The notes under the pieces are model-generated. The model ran no database searches and had not been told where the DNA came from. It saw only the letters and a program-made list of their open reading frames with translations. From contig DASZUU010000013.1 of assembly GCA_035547425.1 (NCBI GenBank), forward strand, positions 74,275-138,274: a stretch of 64,000 nucleotides of DNA, given 5' to 3'. Each line of letters starts with the position of its first letter. Within the stretch, counting starts at the first letter, position 1. Shown here in pieces: positions 17,229-25,461 of the stretch. Made by a program: the position numbers and the translations under genes. This stretch comes from Alloacidobacterium sp035547425. Lineage in GTDB: Bacteria; Acidobacteriota; Terriglobia; Terriglobales; Acidobacteriaceae.

Positions 17229-17852
17229 CTACAGCCCCATCCACCCCTTACCCATAAAAAGCCGAATGGCAGCCACCCCAGCTGCTCCCGCGCGCGCGCA
17301 TTCCCTGGCATTCTCCGAGGTAACACCGCCCAGAGCAAGGACCGGCATCGGAGAGCCAGCTTTACATGCAGCCGAAAGCGCCCCCAAACCCTGCCCCGGA
17401 ACCACATTTTCACCAATTTTTTTCTCAAAAACAGGCGCAAAAAGCGCCAAAGTAGCCCCAAGATTGCGCGCTGTCTCGATCTCGGCAACCGTATGGCAGG
17501 AGACGCTCACCACATCTACCCGCGCCTTCGCCGCCGAAATGGCAGCCTCCGGCATGCGCGAAGGCAGGTGCGCGCCATCGCACCCGGCGGCCAGCGCCAG
17601 CTCGACCGGCCCGTTCAGTAAAACGCGAGTTCGGCCACCCGCCTTGCGAACCGCCTGCACCACCGCCGCAGCCAGATCGGCAAGCGCATCGCCATCCAAA
17701 TCCTTTTCCCGGATTTGCACATAATCCACATGCCCCGCCGCCCACGCCGCAGCCTGGTCGAGCAGCGCTGCGCGACTGAAAAATAGTTTCCGGTCAGTAA
17801 TGGCGTAAAGCTGCATCCTTTCTGCAGTGTAGCGGCTGGACTGCCAATCCAC
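17229..17852 (-). CDS. thiE: Thiamine phosphate synthase
   Basis: A 207-aa ThiE/TenI-type TIM barrel that couples the thiazole and pyrimidine halves of thiamine. Visible: LYAITDRKLF, VDYVQIREKDL (pyrophosphate/Mg site), VLLNGPVELALAAGCDGAHL, VSCHTVAEIETARNLGATLALFAPVF and LALGGVTSENARECARAGAAGVAAI. The third motif usually reads GPxFxTxTK; here it is APVFEKKIGENVVPGQG. TenI, the thiazole tautomerase, is a possible alternative. Start: GTG at 17852 has AGGA nine nt upstream; an ATG at 17816 is possible, but its GAAAGG abuts the start. Confidence 0.88.
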   Translation of the reverse strand: MDWQSSRYTAERMQLYAITDRKLFFSRAALLDQAAAWAAGHVDYVQIREKDLDGDALADLAAAVVQAVRKAGGRTRVLLNGPVELALAAGCDGAHLPSRMPEAAISAAKARVDVVSVSCHTVAEIETARNLGATLALFAPVFEKKIGENVVPGQGLGALSAACKAGSPMPVLALGGVTSENARECARAGAAGVAAIRLFMGKGWMGL

Positions 17853-18011
17853 CGGCAGCGGTCCTGAGTCGGAGCAGGAAAGATGTCAACCCATAACTTT
17901 GTTCAAATATAAGAAAATAAATAACATAGTCGTGACTTGGGATATGCCTTGCTTTGATAAAATATAGAAAAAGGCACCAATCCCGGATGCTATGCGCCTT
18001 TACCCGTAACC

Positions 18012-18083
18012 TATTGAAAATAGCCCATTCTGTATGGACCTACTCGCGTAAGTTATTGAAAATAAAGATTATAATACAGAATG
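18012..18083 (-). repeat. AT-rich dispersed intergenic element, copy 1
   Basis: Read on the minus strand: ATTCTGTA, nine nt, CTTTATTTTCAA, then ACGCGAG, then a second block ending in CTATTTTCAA. The same order is seen at 56519-56588. Within this copy CATTCTGTAT (18026-18035) and ATACAGAATG (18074-18083) form a 10-bp inverted repeat, and TATTGAAAATA occurs twice. Confidence 0.65.
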
Positions 18084-18165
18084 CAGGGAGGGGCTCAAGC
18101 AATCTCCAGGCGCAGAAATCACTGCGATCCAAATCGACTTTCCGGTGGGGAAAAGTCCCGAAATA

Positions 18166-18211
18166 GTGCAAATCGCGAGGGATTTTTATCAAAAATCACC
18201 GGCATTTGCAC
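18166..18211 (+). other. Nested hairpin in the sthA leader
   Basis: Outer arms GTGCAAAT (18166-18173) and ATTTGCAC (18204-18211) enclose an inner perfect stem GATTTTT / AAAAATC (18181-18187 / 18191-18197) with a 3-nt loop. Ends about 90 bp before the sthA start. Could be an operator, a leader RNA or an intrinsic stop; undecided. Confidence 0.5.
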
Positions 18212-18301
18212 AAAGATACATGCGCCGGAGTTACAGTAATGAGTTGCGCGGGATAAAGGTAAGCGCATCAAAGCCTTAAGAATTCAACCGCGGATTCCTC
18301 A

Positions 18302-19693
18302 ATGGACACATACGATTTGCTCGTCATCGGCTCTGGCCCTTCCGGACAACGCGCTGCAGTTTCCGCGGTGAAGAAGGGGAAACGCGTTGCGCTCGTGGAG
18401 ATGCGCAGCGTCGTCGGCGGGGTCTGTATCAACACCGGCACCATCCCCAGCAAAACCATGCGCGAAGCGGTACTGCACCTCTCCGGATACACCTACCGCT
18501 CCATCTACGGCATGAACTATCGCGTGAAGGAAAAGATCACCATGTCCGATCTTGCCTTCCGCGTGCAGCACGTCATCAAGACAGAGATTGACGTGACCGA
18601 AGCGCAGCTCTCCCGCAATGGGGTCGAAGTGCTGACCGGGGTGGCCAGCTTTGCCGATCCGAATACTATCCGCATCGACGGCATGCGCGGAACCAACAAT
18701 TTCCGGGCTGAAAAGATCATCATCGCCGTCGGAACCAAGCCTGCCAGCACGGATAAGGTGCCCATCAACGGGAAAACCATCATCAACAGCGACCAGGTGC
18801 TGGAGCTCCCCGAACTGCCCAAGACGCTGATCGTTGTCGGTGGCGGAGTCATCGGTGTCGAATATACCTGCATGTTTGCCGCTCTTGGGGTGCGGGTCAC
18901 CCTGGTGGAAAAGCGTCCCAAGCTGCTTGAGTTCGCCGATCAGGAGATTGTCGAAGCTCTCAGCTACCACCTGCGCGACAGCCGCGTGACCATGCGCCTC
19001 GCCGAAGAGGTGGAGAGCGTCGAAGAGCTGGCAGACGGTACGGTAGTAGCCAATCTTGAAAGCAAGAAGCGCATTTCCGGCGACGCCTTGCTCTATGCCG
19101 TCGGGCGCCAGGGCAACATCGATGAGCTGAACCTCGCCGCCGCAGGCATCGAAGCCGACAAGCGCGGCCGCATCCCGGTCGATAAGGATTTCCGCACCAA
19201 GGTGCCGCATATTTTCGCTGTAGGCGACGTCATCGGCTTCCCCAGCCTGGCTTCTGTCTCCATGGAGCAGGGGCGCATCGCCGTCGCTCGCGCGTATGGC
19301 GATGATCACGAGCAGTCCAATCCCAGCTTTTACCCCTACGGCATCTATACCATTCCGGAGATTTCTTTTATCGGCAAGACCGAAGAACAGCTCACGGAAG
19401 AAGATGTGCCTTACGAGGTCGGGGTGGCCTACTACCGCGAAATTGCCCGCGGGCAGATTCGCGGCGATACCACGGGCCGCCTCAAGCTGATCTTTCATCG
19501 GGAAACCCGCGCCATTCTTGGCGTACACATCATTGGCGAGGGCGCGGCGGAACTGGTGCATATCGGCCAGGCCGTCATGGCGCTCAATGGCACAGTGGAC
19601 TACTTTATCGATTCAGTGTTCAACTATCCCACACTGGCAGAATGCTACAAAGCTGCTGCTCATAATGGCGTCAACCGTCTATCGAGGTTTTGA
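18302..19693 (+). CDS. sthA: Soluble pyridine nucleotide transhydrogenase (Si-specific)
   Basis: A 463-aa cytosolic FAD flavoprotein that exchanges hydride between NADPH and NAD+. FAD-binding motif DLLVIGSGPSGQRAA at 5-19. In the place of the redox disulfide of lipoamide dehydrogenases it has GVCINTGTIPSKTMREA with a single cysteine, as in SthA, which rules out the disulfide reductases. NAD(P) motif VVGGGVIGVEYTCMFAALG; second FAD motif HIFAVGDVIGFPSLASVSMEQGR. C-terminal dimer domain ends GVNRLSRF. It is followed at 31 bp by a ROK-family gene, suggesting a shared transcript tied to sugar oxidation and redox balance. Confidence 0.95.
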   Translation: MDTYDLLVIGSGPSGQRAAVSAVKKGKRVALVEMRSVVGGVCINTGTIPSKTMREAVLHLSGYTYRSIYGMNYRVKEKITMSDLAFRVQHVIKTEIDVTEAQLSRNGVEVLTGVASFADPNTIRIDGMRGTNNFRAEKIIIAVGTKPASTDKVPINGKTIINSDQVLELPELPKTLIVVGGGVIGVEYTCMFAALGVRVTLVEKRPKLLEFADQEIVEALSYHLRDSRVTMRLAEEVESVEELADGTVVANLESKKRISGDALLYAVGRQGNIDELNLAAAGIEADKRGRIPVDKDFRTKVPHIFAVGDVIGFPSLASVSMEQGRIAVARAYGDDHEQSNPSFYPYGIYTIPEISFIGKTEEQLTEEDVPYEVGVAYYREIARGQIRGDTTGRLKLIFHRETRAILGVHIIGEGAAELVHIGQAVMALNGTVDYFIDSVFNYPTLAECYKAAAHNGVNRLSRF

Positions 19694-19724
19694 GCAGCCA
19701 TAAAGGGAGAGTAAAGAGGGCGAG

Positions 19725-20621
19725 ATGGCAAAGACCATAGGCGTTTTAATGACCGAAGCTATCCGGTCCAGCCTCATCGATGACCACAAATTGGCGGGCT
19801 CTGTGCGCCGTTTCCCCGAAAATATGGATGAGTCCAACGGCCTCATCGAAGTTCCAGGCGACGCGCTGGCGGCAAGCATCTGTGACGAGATTCGCGCCCT
19901 GGTGCCGGAGGGCGATGCCATTGACGCAATTGGCGTAGCCATGCCCGGCATCATCCGCAATGGCGTGGTTGAGGATTCGCCCAATCTGCCGCAGCTCAAA
20001 GGAACCCGCATCGCCGAATCGGTCCAGGCCGGGCTCAAGGCTCGCGGCATCGATTCACGAGTCAGCGTCTTCAATGATGCCGACGCTGCCGCTGCCGGGC
20101 TCGCCGCCACCCGCGGCCAGCTTGACCGGCTCATTCGCGTCTGGACGATCGGCAATGGCATCGGTTTCGGGCGCTATCCCTACACCGAAAGCCCTTGGGA
20201 GGGCGGCCATACTGTCGTCACGCTGGACCCGAAAGAGAACTATTGTCCCTGCGGAGGCAAAGGTCATCTCGAAGGCATTATGGGACACCGTGCCATGCGT
20301 TTGCGCTTCCTCGATATGGAGCCGGATGAAGTTTTTGCCGCGGCCAAAAAAGGGGATAAGCGCTGTCTCGAATTCGTGGATCGTTATCACCGCGCTCTCG
20401 CCGCTGCCACGGCTACGCAGATTCACCTCGAAGGGCCGGGCAAGTTTTACTTCACCGGACGCGATATCCAGCGCCTCGATATCACTCTTTTAAAGCAATA
20501 CCTGTACGAAATGGTGAAGATGAGCCCGCTGCAGAGCTACACCATCGAAGTGCTGCCGGAAGACCATACCATCGGCATCATCGGAGCTGGCGCCGCCGCC
20601 GAGCAGGCAGCAAAGGCATAG
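19725..20621 (+). CDS. ROK family protein (sugar kinase-like)
   Basis: A 298-aa actin-like ATPase-fold protein. ROK features: GVAMPGIIRNGVVEDSPNLPQLKG (substrate loop), VFNDADAAAAGLA with the catalytic-base aspartate of the NDAD motif, and a zinc-like motif CPCGGKGHLEGIMG. The third ligand position is His where most ROK proteins have Cys. The first phosphate loop is unusual (IGVLMTEAIRSSLID, lacking the typical DxGGT), so ATP binding and kinase activity are not certain. No N-terminal HTH, so not a ROK repressor. Follows sthA closely. Confidence 0.8.
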   Translation: MAKTIGVLMTEAIRSSLIDDHKLAGSVRRFPENMDESNGLIEVPGDALAASICDEIRALVPEGDAIDAIGVAMPGIIRNGVVEDSPNLPQLKGTRIAESVQAGLKARGIDSRVSVFNDADAAAAGLAATRGQLDRLIRVWTIGNGIGFGRYPYTESPWEGGHTVVTLDPKENYCPCGGKGHLEGIMGHRAMRLRFLDMEPDEVFAAAKKGDKRCLEFVDRYHRALAAATATQIHLEGPGKFYFTGRDIQRLDITLLKQYLYEMVKMSPLQSYTIEVLPEDHTIGIIGAGAAAEQAAKA

Positions 20622-20719
20622 AAGCGCATACCCAAGCCGCGTACTGTAAGCAAAGATTCACCCAGCTGTTGCATCCGATCATTTTGCCCGGCATCAGATC
20701 AGGCACGGAGAAAGACTAC

Positions 20720-21460
20720 ATGGCTACAGAAAAGAAAGTTGCGTTTGTTACTGGCGGCAACCGGGGACTGGGTAAGGAAACCGCCCGTCAGCTTGGAAAA
20801 CAAGGTGTGAAGGTTGTGATCGGCTCGCGCGATCTCGAGAAGGGCAAGCAGGCTGCGGAAGAGCTCCGCGCCGATGGAGCCGATGTCGACGTCATCCGTT
20901 TCGACATCACCAAGGCCGCCGATTACAAGGAAGCCTACGACTATTTTGACAAGAACTTCGGCCGCCTCGATATCCTCATCAACAATGCCGGAATTTCAGT
21001 TGAGCCGTTCTTTGCGCCGAACAATGCCAGCAGCGTCAGCACAGCTGTGCTGCGCGAGGTCTTTGATACGAACTTCTTCGGTACGGTGGAGCTGACGCAG
21101 ATTCTTTTGCCGCTCATCAGGAAGGCTCCCGCAGGTCGCATCGTCAACCTGTCCAGTATTCTGGGATCGCTCACCCTGCACGCCGACCCCAATTCGCCCA
21201 TCTACGGCGCAAAGTCGCTCGGGTACGACGCATCGAAGGCCGCGTTGAACTCCTTCACCATCCACCTTGCCCATGAGCTCCGCGATACCAAAATCAAGGT
21301 CAATTCCGCTCACCCCGGCTGGGTGAAAACCGATATGGGAACCGATGCCGCCCCCATGGAAATCCCCGAAGGCGCAAAAACCAGCGTCGAGCTGGCCCTG
21401 CTGCCCGACGACGGCCCTACCGGCGGGTACTTCCATCTCGGGCAGACATTGCCCTGGTAA
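20720..21460 (+). CDS. Short-chain dehydrogenase/reductase
   Basis: A 246-aa Rossmann-fold oxidoreductase. TGGNRGLG is the cofactor glycine motif, NNAG follows beta-4, and the catalytic set is Ser (NLSSILGS), Tyr (GYDASKAALN, YxxxK with Y and K present). SRDLEKGK after beta-2 has an Arg that favours NADPH. Similar to carbonyl reductase-like SDRs. Start at 20720 has GGAG upstream; the frame extends to 20669 but that part is not SDR-like. Separated by 98 bp from the ROK gene, so it may have its own promoter. Confidence 0.9.
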   Translation: MATEKKVAFVTGGNRGLGKETARQLGKQGVKVVIGSRDLEKGKQAAEELRADGADVDVIRFDITKAADYKEAYDYFDKNFGRLDILINNAGISVEPFFAPNNASSVSTAVLREVFDTNFFGTVELTQILLPLIRKAPAGRIVNLSSILGSLTLHADPNSPIYGAKSLGYDASKAALNSFTIHLAHELRDTKIKVNSAHPGWVKTDMGTDAAPMEIPEGAKTSVELALLPDDGPTGGYFHLGQTLPW

Positions 21461-21527
21461 TCCCTGTGTGCGGGCGGGAAGTCCTTCCTCCCGCCTGCTG
21501 TGCTGGGATCAGCCGAAATGTCCAGTC

Positions 21528-22730
21528 TTATCGATAGCTGCGCTGATAGGTACGGGTCATGCGATCGTGCCAGCCGAGATGGTCTTCGTCGAAAAACGAC
21601 CAGAGAAAGCCGAGCCCCAGTGGCGCAATGGAGAGCAGCAGCGCGCCCAGGCGGTGGCGCATCGCCTTACGCGTGGGGTTTTCGTCGTCAAAGGTGCAGA
21701 GAGCAATCTTTGCGTAGCGCATGCCCGGCGTCGCGTCCGAATAGGTAAAGAAAAGCCATTGATAGAGCACGCTGAGGCCGACCAGCGCGATGCCGGCGCC
21801 GGCGAGCGCGGTTTTTCCCGTTGGCGGATGCGCGGTGCAGGCGACAAAGACCAGGACGAAGACCAGGAATGCTGCCAGGGTAAGCGAGGCATCGACGATC
21901 CCGGCCATCAGGCGATCCTCGAGCGGAGCGATCTGCAGCGGGAGGTCAAAAATTGGGGCATACGCGCTGGATGCCGCTTTTTCCGGCTCATGGAATTCTT
22001 CACGGGGCTTGGCGTCGAGCCGGATCGAATGCCACTCGGGCAGAACGGCCTGACCTACCGGTTCCTTGGAGATGGTTTCCGGCTCTACTTCAAAGATACG
22101 CAGCTGTGAGCCGTCAGGTATTGCGGGATCCTCGCGCAGCGGCCCCTCGGCCAGCCGTGGACGCGCTTTGCGCGTGGCCACCAACTCACGGGGAAACTCG
22201 ATGAGCTTGGCAGGCAGAGGCTGTGCCGGGATGACGGTCGCTTCCTCGAAGGGATCGACGATTTCAGTGATCATTGGGCGCGGCGCTTCGGCTGCGATCT
22301 CGATTCTCGGCGATTCAACGGTTGCGGGCGCCGCGTCCTCAAACTCCAGTTCCGCCAGGACCTGCTGGGTGGCGGCATGGGCCTGGGCCGCGGCCTCGGC
22401 GGCAGCTTCGGCTGCGCGGGCGGCGGCCTCCTGCGCGGCCAGCATCTCGCTGTAGGAGGGAGCCTTGGCATAGCGCTCGGCAACCCGGGCGGCTACACTT
22501 TGCGACTCGCGGCGGCGACCCGTGTTTTCATTTTCGAAGCCGGGCAGCGAAGACTGCGCGGCAGGCGTGCGCGTGCGGCGGGAACGGTGGGCAGCCAGCC
22601 GGGCATTGACTTCGTCCTTCAATGAAGGGGGCCATGAAGCGGGAGCGGTGGCGGCAGGATCAAATTGCAGGTTTGAAGACGATGTGCTCAATGGAGTTCC
22701 CCGTTTTGCTGTGGAAGCGTCCCTGCCCAT
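21528..22730 (-). CDS. RDD family membrane protein with long Ala-rich N-terminal region
   Basis: A 400-aa protein. The RDD domain is C-terminal (about 268-400): APLEDRLMAGIVDASLTLAAF starts it with the Arg/Asp pair, LVFVLVFVA and ALVGLSVLYQWLFF are membrane helices, and TPGMRYAKIAL with the C-terminal GWHDRMTRTYQRSY is typical. The first 265 residues are cytosolic, polar and low complexity; about 94-128 is an alanine-rich probable coiled coil (EAAARAAEAAAEAAAQAHAA). Most RDD proteins lack such an extension. Divergent from lptD, with starts about 170 bp apart. Function not known; some RDD proteins are ion antiporters. Confidence 0.85.
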   Translation of the reverse strand: MGRDASTAKRGTPLSTSSSNLQFDPAATAPASWPPSLKDEVNARLAAHRSRRTRTPAAQSSLPGFENENTGRRRESQSVAARVAERYAKAPSYSEMLAAQEAAARAAEAAAEAAAQAHAATQQVLAELEFEDAAPATVESPRIEIAAEAPRPMITEIVDPFEEATVIPAQPLPAKLIEFPRELVATRKARPRLAEGPLREDPAIPDGSQLRIFEVEPETISKEPVGQAVLPEWHSIRLDAKPREEFHEPEKAASSAYAPIFDLPLQIAPLEDRLMAGIVDASLTLAAFLVFVLVFVACTAHPPTGKTALAGAGIALVGLSVLYQWLFFTYSDATPGMRYAKIALCTFDDENPTRKAMRHRLGALLLSIAPLGLGFLWSFFDEDHLGWHDRMTRTYQRSYR

Positions 22731-22903
22731 GCGGGATCGGGAGCGTCCTGTCTGCTTTGTGTGAGGACCAGAGGCAGCGGAGACACGTACGGCTTACCTC
22801 CCGGATGATCTCCGGTGAGAGCGAGCGGCCGAGTTTTGATACACCAGAGCAGCGGTGCTTTCTCCCTTGGAAGGCGGCTCCAAAGATGCGCTGGAGCTTT
22901 GTT

Positions 22904-25408
22904 ATGCTGAGATTGCCCCTCGTGATGAGAGCCCGCATCTTTTTATGTATCACGCTGCTCTACCTGTGTCATCCGCAGCTTTGGCCGCAGGCAGTAACGA
23001 AGCAGTTTCCTCCGCCCGCGCAGGCGGAAATTTCCGTGTCCGCAGGTAGTCTTCCAGATGAGCCGGGACAGGATTCAGGGCAATCAGGCGATATTCCGGT
23101 TGCGAAAGTCCTGCCGGCCCCGCCGACCGGGGTTCCGGTGGAGATCCATGCCAATACCCAGCGGGAGCAGAACAATGTTTTTACGCTCGACGGCAATGTT
23201 CTGATTTACTACCGCGATTACGCCGTGCAGGCGGACAAGGTGACGTATAACCGCGATACGGGCGACGTGATTGCCGAAGGGCATTTGATTGTAGACGGCA
23301 GCCCGGACAATGAGCACATCACCGCGACCCACGGCGAGATGAATCTCGACCGGGATACAGCGCACTTTTACGACGTTGTGGGTACGCTGGGAGTGTCCGC
23401 CGGGCCGCACAACCGCATGGTCTTTACCTCGCCGAATCCCTTTGCCATTACCGGGCGCGAGGTCCTCAAGCTGGGAACAGGGCGCTACAAGGTGATTGAC
23501 GGCACGATGACCTCATGCCGTCTTCCGAAGCCCGACTGGCGGCTGCTTTCCAAGGAGATCGATCTTACCGATGGAAAGGCGAGCGCTCACAATACGGTAT
23601 TCCAGCTTCTGAGCGTGCCGCTGCTTTACCTGCCCTACGCGACGCATCCGGTAGGCGAGGAGACGCGTAGCTCGGGCCTGTTGCTGCCGATTGTGGGAAA
23701 CAGCACGACGAAGGGCTTCATTCTGGGCGAAGAAGTTTATTTTGCTCTCAGCCGCAACTCTGACCTGACCCTGGGCACGGAATATTTTTCAAAACGCGGA
23801 TTCTCGCCGATGGGAATGTTCCGCTACCGCGGCTTTGGCGAAGACTTCTTCAATGTGCGCTTCCACTCGCTCTTTGACCGAGGCCTTGCCCCCGATAACA
23901 TCGATCAGGGCGGCACCGATGTCCTGGTGGATGGCCGCCGCGACTGGGACGCGCATACCCGCGCGATTGTCGATGCTGAATATCTCAGCTCCTACGTCTA
24001 TCGGCAGGCCTTTGAAGAGAACTACGCGCTGGCAATTAACTCGGAGGTGAAGTCGCAGCTATTTGGGCAGCATACGCTGAATGGTTTTGCCGAAAGCCTG
24101 CGACTCGACCGCTATCAAAGCTTCCAGAACAACACGACAAACGCTGAAATCCGCTTGCTGCATCTTCCTACATTGCAGCTGGAGGGTGAGGATCATTATC
24201 TTGGCAACACGCCGATGATCTGGGGCGGCCTGGCGTCGGTGGCAGCTCTGTCGCGGTCTGAGCCTGCCAATGACATGAACACGGCGACGTTCAAGGCGCA
24301 CATGGTGCCTCGCGTCGATCTTTATCCCCACCTGGCCTTGCCGCTTTCCCTGCGAGGATGGACATTCCGTCCGGAAGTCGCAGTGCGGGACACGTTTTAC
24401 GGCAAGAGCCAGAATCCGGCGGCGCTTGGCGTTGTGCCCAGCGAGCGCGATGCCAGCGTGAACCGCAAGGACTTTGAAGCGGACATCGACTTGCGGCCGC
24501 CTGCGATTGAGCGCGATTTTTCTGCGCCCCGGCTAGTGAGCTTTTTGGGCGGCGATCTGCGGCACACTATTGAGCCGGATGTGCAGTATCACTATGTTTC
24601 GGGAATCGATAATTTCGATTCCATCCTGCGTTTCGACGATACGGATATTGCCAGCGATACAAACGAGCTGGATTATTCGGTGACGCAGCGGCTCTTCCTG
24701 CGTCATCTTCATCCGCATCCGTGCAAGGGAGACGAAGCGCTTGGGCCCGATGATCTATGCGGTGGGGGCACGGTTGACTGGCTTTCGTGGCAGCTGGCGC
24801 AGAAATATTTTTTTAACCGCGATTTCGGCGGGGCAGTTACCACAGGTACGCGTAATGTTCTGGCCACCACGCTCGATTTGACGGGTGTCGCCTTCCTGAC
24901 CGGGCCGCGCAACTTTTCGCCGGTGATTTCGCGTCTGCGCATGCGCAGCTCTTCCGCGACTGACGTCCAATGGGATTTCGACTATGATCCTCGGCTGGGC
25001 CGCATTACTGCGAGCAATGTTTATGCCGAGTATAAAAAAGGCGACATTGCTGTATCGGCGGGGGACTTTCATCTGAACGCCCCGGAAGCACCTTCAGCCA
25101 CGCTGCCTGCCGCGCCCTCCCCGAACCCGACTTCGAATTACAACCAGCTGCGTTTTTCCGCCAGCTATGGCAAGTCGACGAAGGCAGGCTTCAGCGCAGG
25201 AACCACGCTGGGCTACGACTTTGCGCAGGACCAGTTCCAGTACGATGCTTTTCAAGCCGGTTACAACTGGGACTGCTGTGGCCTGAGCTTCGAGATGCGC
25301 CGCTATTCGCTGGGCAGCGTCCGCGACGATACGCAGTATCTTTACAGTTTTACCCTGGCCGGGGTCGGCTCGGCGGGAAGCCTGCGGCGCGCGGCACGCA
25401 TTTTCTAG
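22904..25408 (+). CDS. lptD: LPS-assembly protein LptD
   Basis: Outer-membrane barrel that inserts LPS into the outer leaflet together with LptE. From the start at 22904 (GGAG seven nt upstream) the protein has 834 aa with a signal peptide. A longer frame from 22622 overlaps the divergent gene and lacks a signal. The OstA/LptA-like beta-jellyroll domain (about 55-150) has VFTLDGNVLIYYRDYAVQADK. The barrel follows, with GTMTSCRLPKPDW and LLYLPYATHPVGEETRSSGLL matching the family core. Cysteines of the mature part: C205, C607, C619 and an adjacent pair C791-C792 (WDCCGLSFE). It heads a cluster with a DsbA-like lipoprotein and a parvulin lipoprotein. Confidence 0.94.
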   Translation: MLRLPLVMRARIFLCITLLYLCHPQLWPQAVTKQFPPPAQAEISVSAGSLPDEPGQDSGQSGDIPVAKVLPAPPTGVPVEIHANTQREQNNVFTLDGNVLIYYRDYAVQADKVTYNRDTGDVIAEGHLIVDGSPDNEHITATHGEMNLDRDTAHFYDVVGTLGVSAGPHNRMVFTSPNPFAITGREVLKLGTGRYKVIDGTMTSCRLPKPDWRLLSKEIDLTDGKASAHNTVFQLLSVPLLYLPYATHPVGEETRSSGLLLPIVGNSTTKGFILGEEVYFALSRNSDLTLGTEYFSKRGFSPMGMFRYRGFGEDFFNVRFHSLFDRGLAPDNIDQGGTDVLVDGRRDWDAHTRAIVDAEYLSSYVYRQAFEENYALAINSEVKSQLFGQHTLNGFAESLRLDRYQSFQNNTTNAEIRLLHLPTLQLEGEDHYLGNTPMIWGGLASVAALSRSEPANDMNTATFKAHMVPRVDLYPHLALPLSLRGWTFRPEVAVRDTFYGKSQNPAALGVVPSERDASVNRKDFEADIDLRPPAIERDFSAPRLVSFLGGDLRHTIEPDVQYHYVSGIDNFDSILRFDDTDIASDTNELDYSVTQRLFLRHLHPHPCKGDEALGPDDLCGGGTVDWLSWQLAQKYFFNRDFGGAVTTGTRNVLATTLDLTGVAFLTGPRNFSPVISRLRMRSSSATDVQWDFDYDPRLGRITASNVYAEYKKGDIAVSAGDFHLNAPEAPSATLPAAPSPNPTSNYNQLRFSASYGKSTKAGFSAGTTLGYDFAQDQFQYDAFQAGYNWDCCGLSFEMRRYSLGSVRDDTQYLYSFTLAGVGSAGSLRRAARIF

Positions 25409-25461
25409 TGCGCATGAGGGAATGAGATAATCAGAAGATAGACCTCTCCCACCGGAGAAAG

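Larger units (their letters stand above)
17853..18301. other. Long AT-rich intergenic region upstream of sthA
   Basis: 449 bp, clearly richer in A+T than the flanking genes, with no supported gene. It contains the AT-rich dispersed element (18012-18083) and a nested hairpin (18166-18211). The sthA promoter should be in its right half. Confidence 0.6.

Noticed and set aside
18092..18300. Riboswitch upstream of sthA
   Set aside because: The hairpins do not match any riboswitch class I know (no B12 box, thi box or similar).
18299..19561. 420-residue open frame on the minus strand
   Set aside because: Exactly antisense to sthA, with no domain and composition of a codon shadow.
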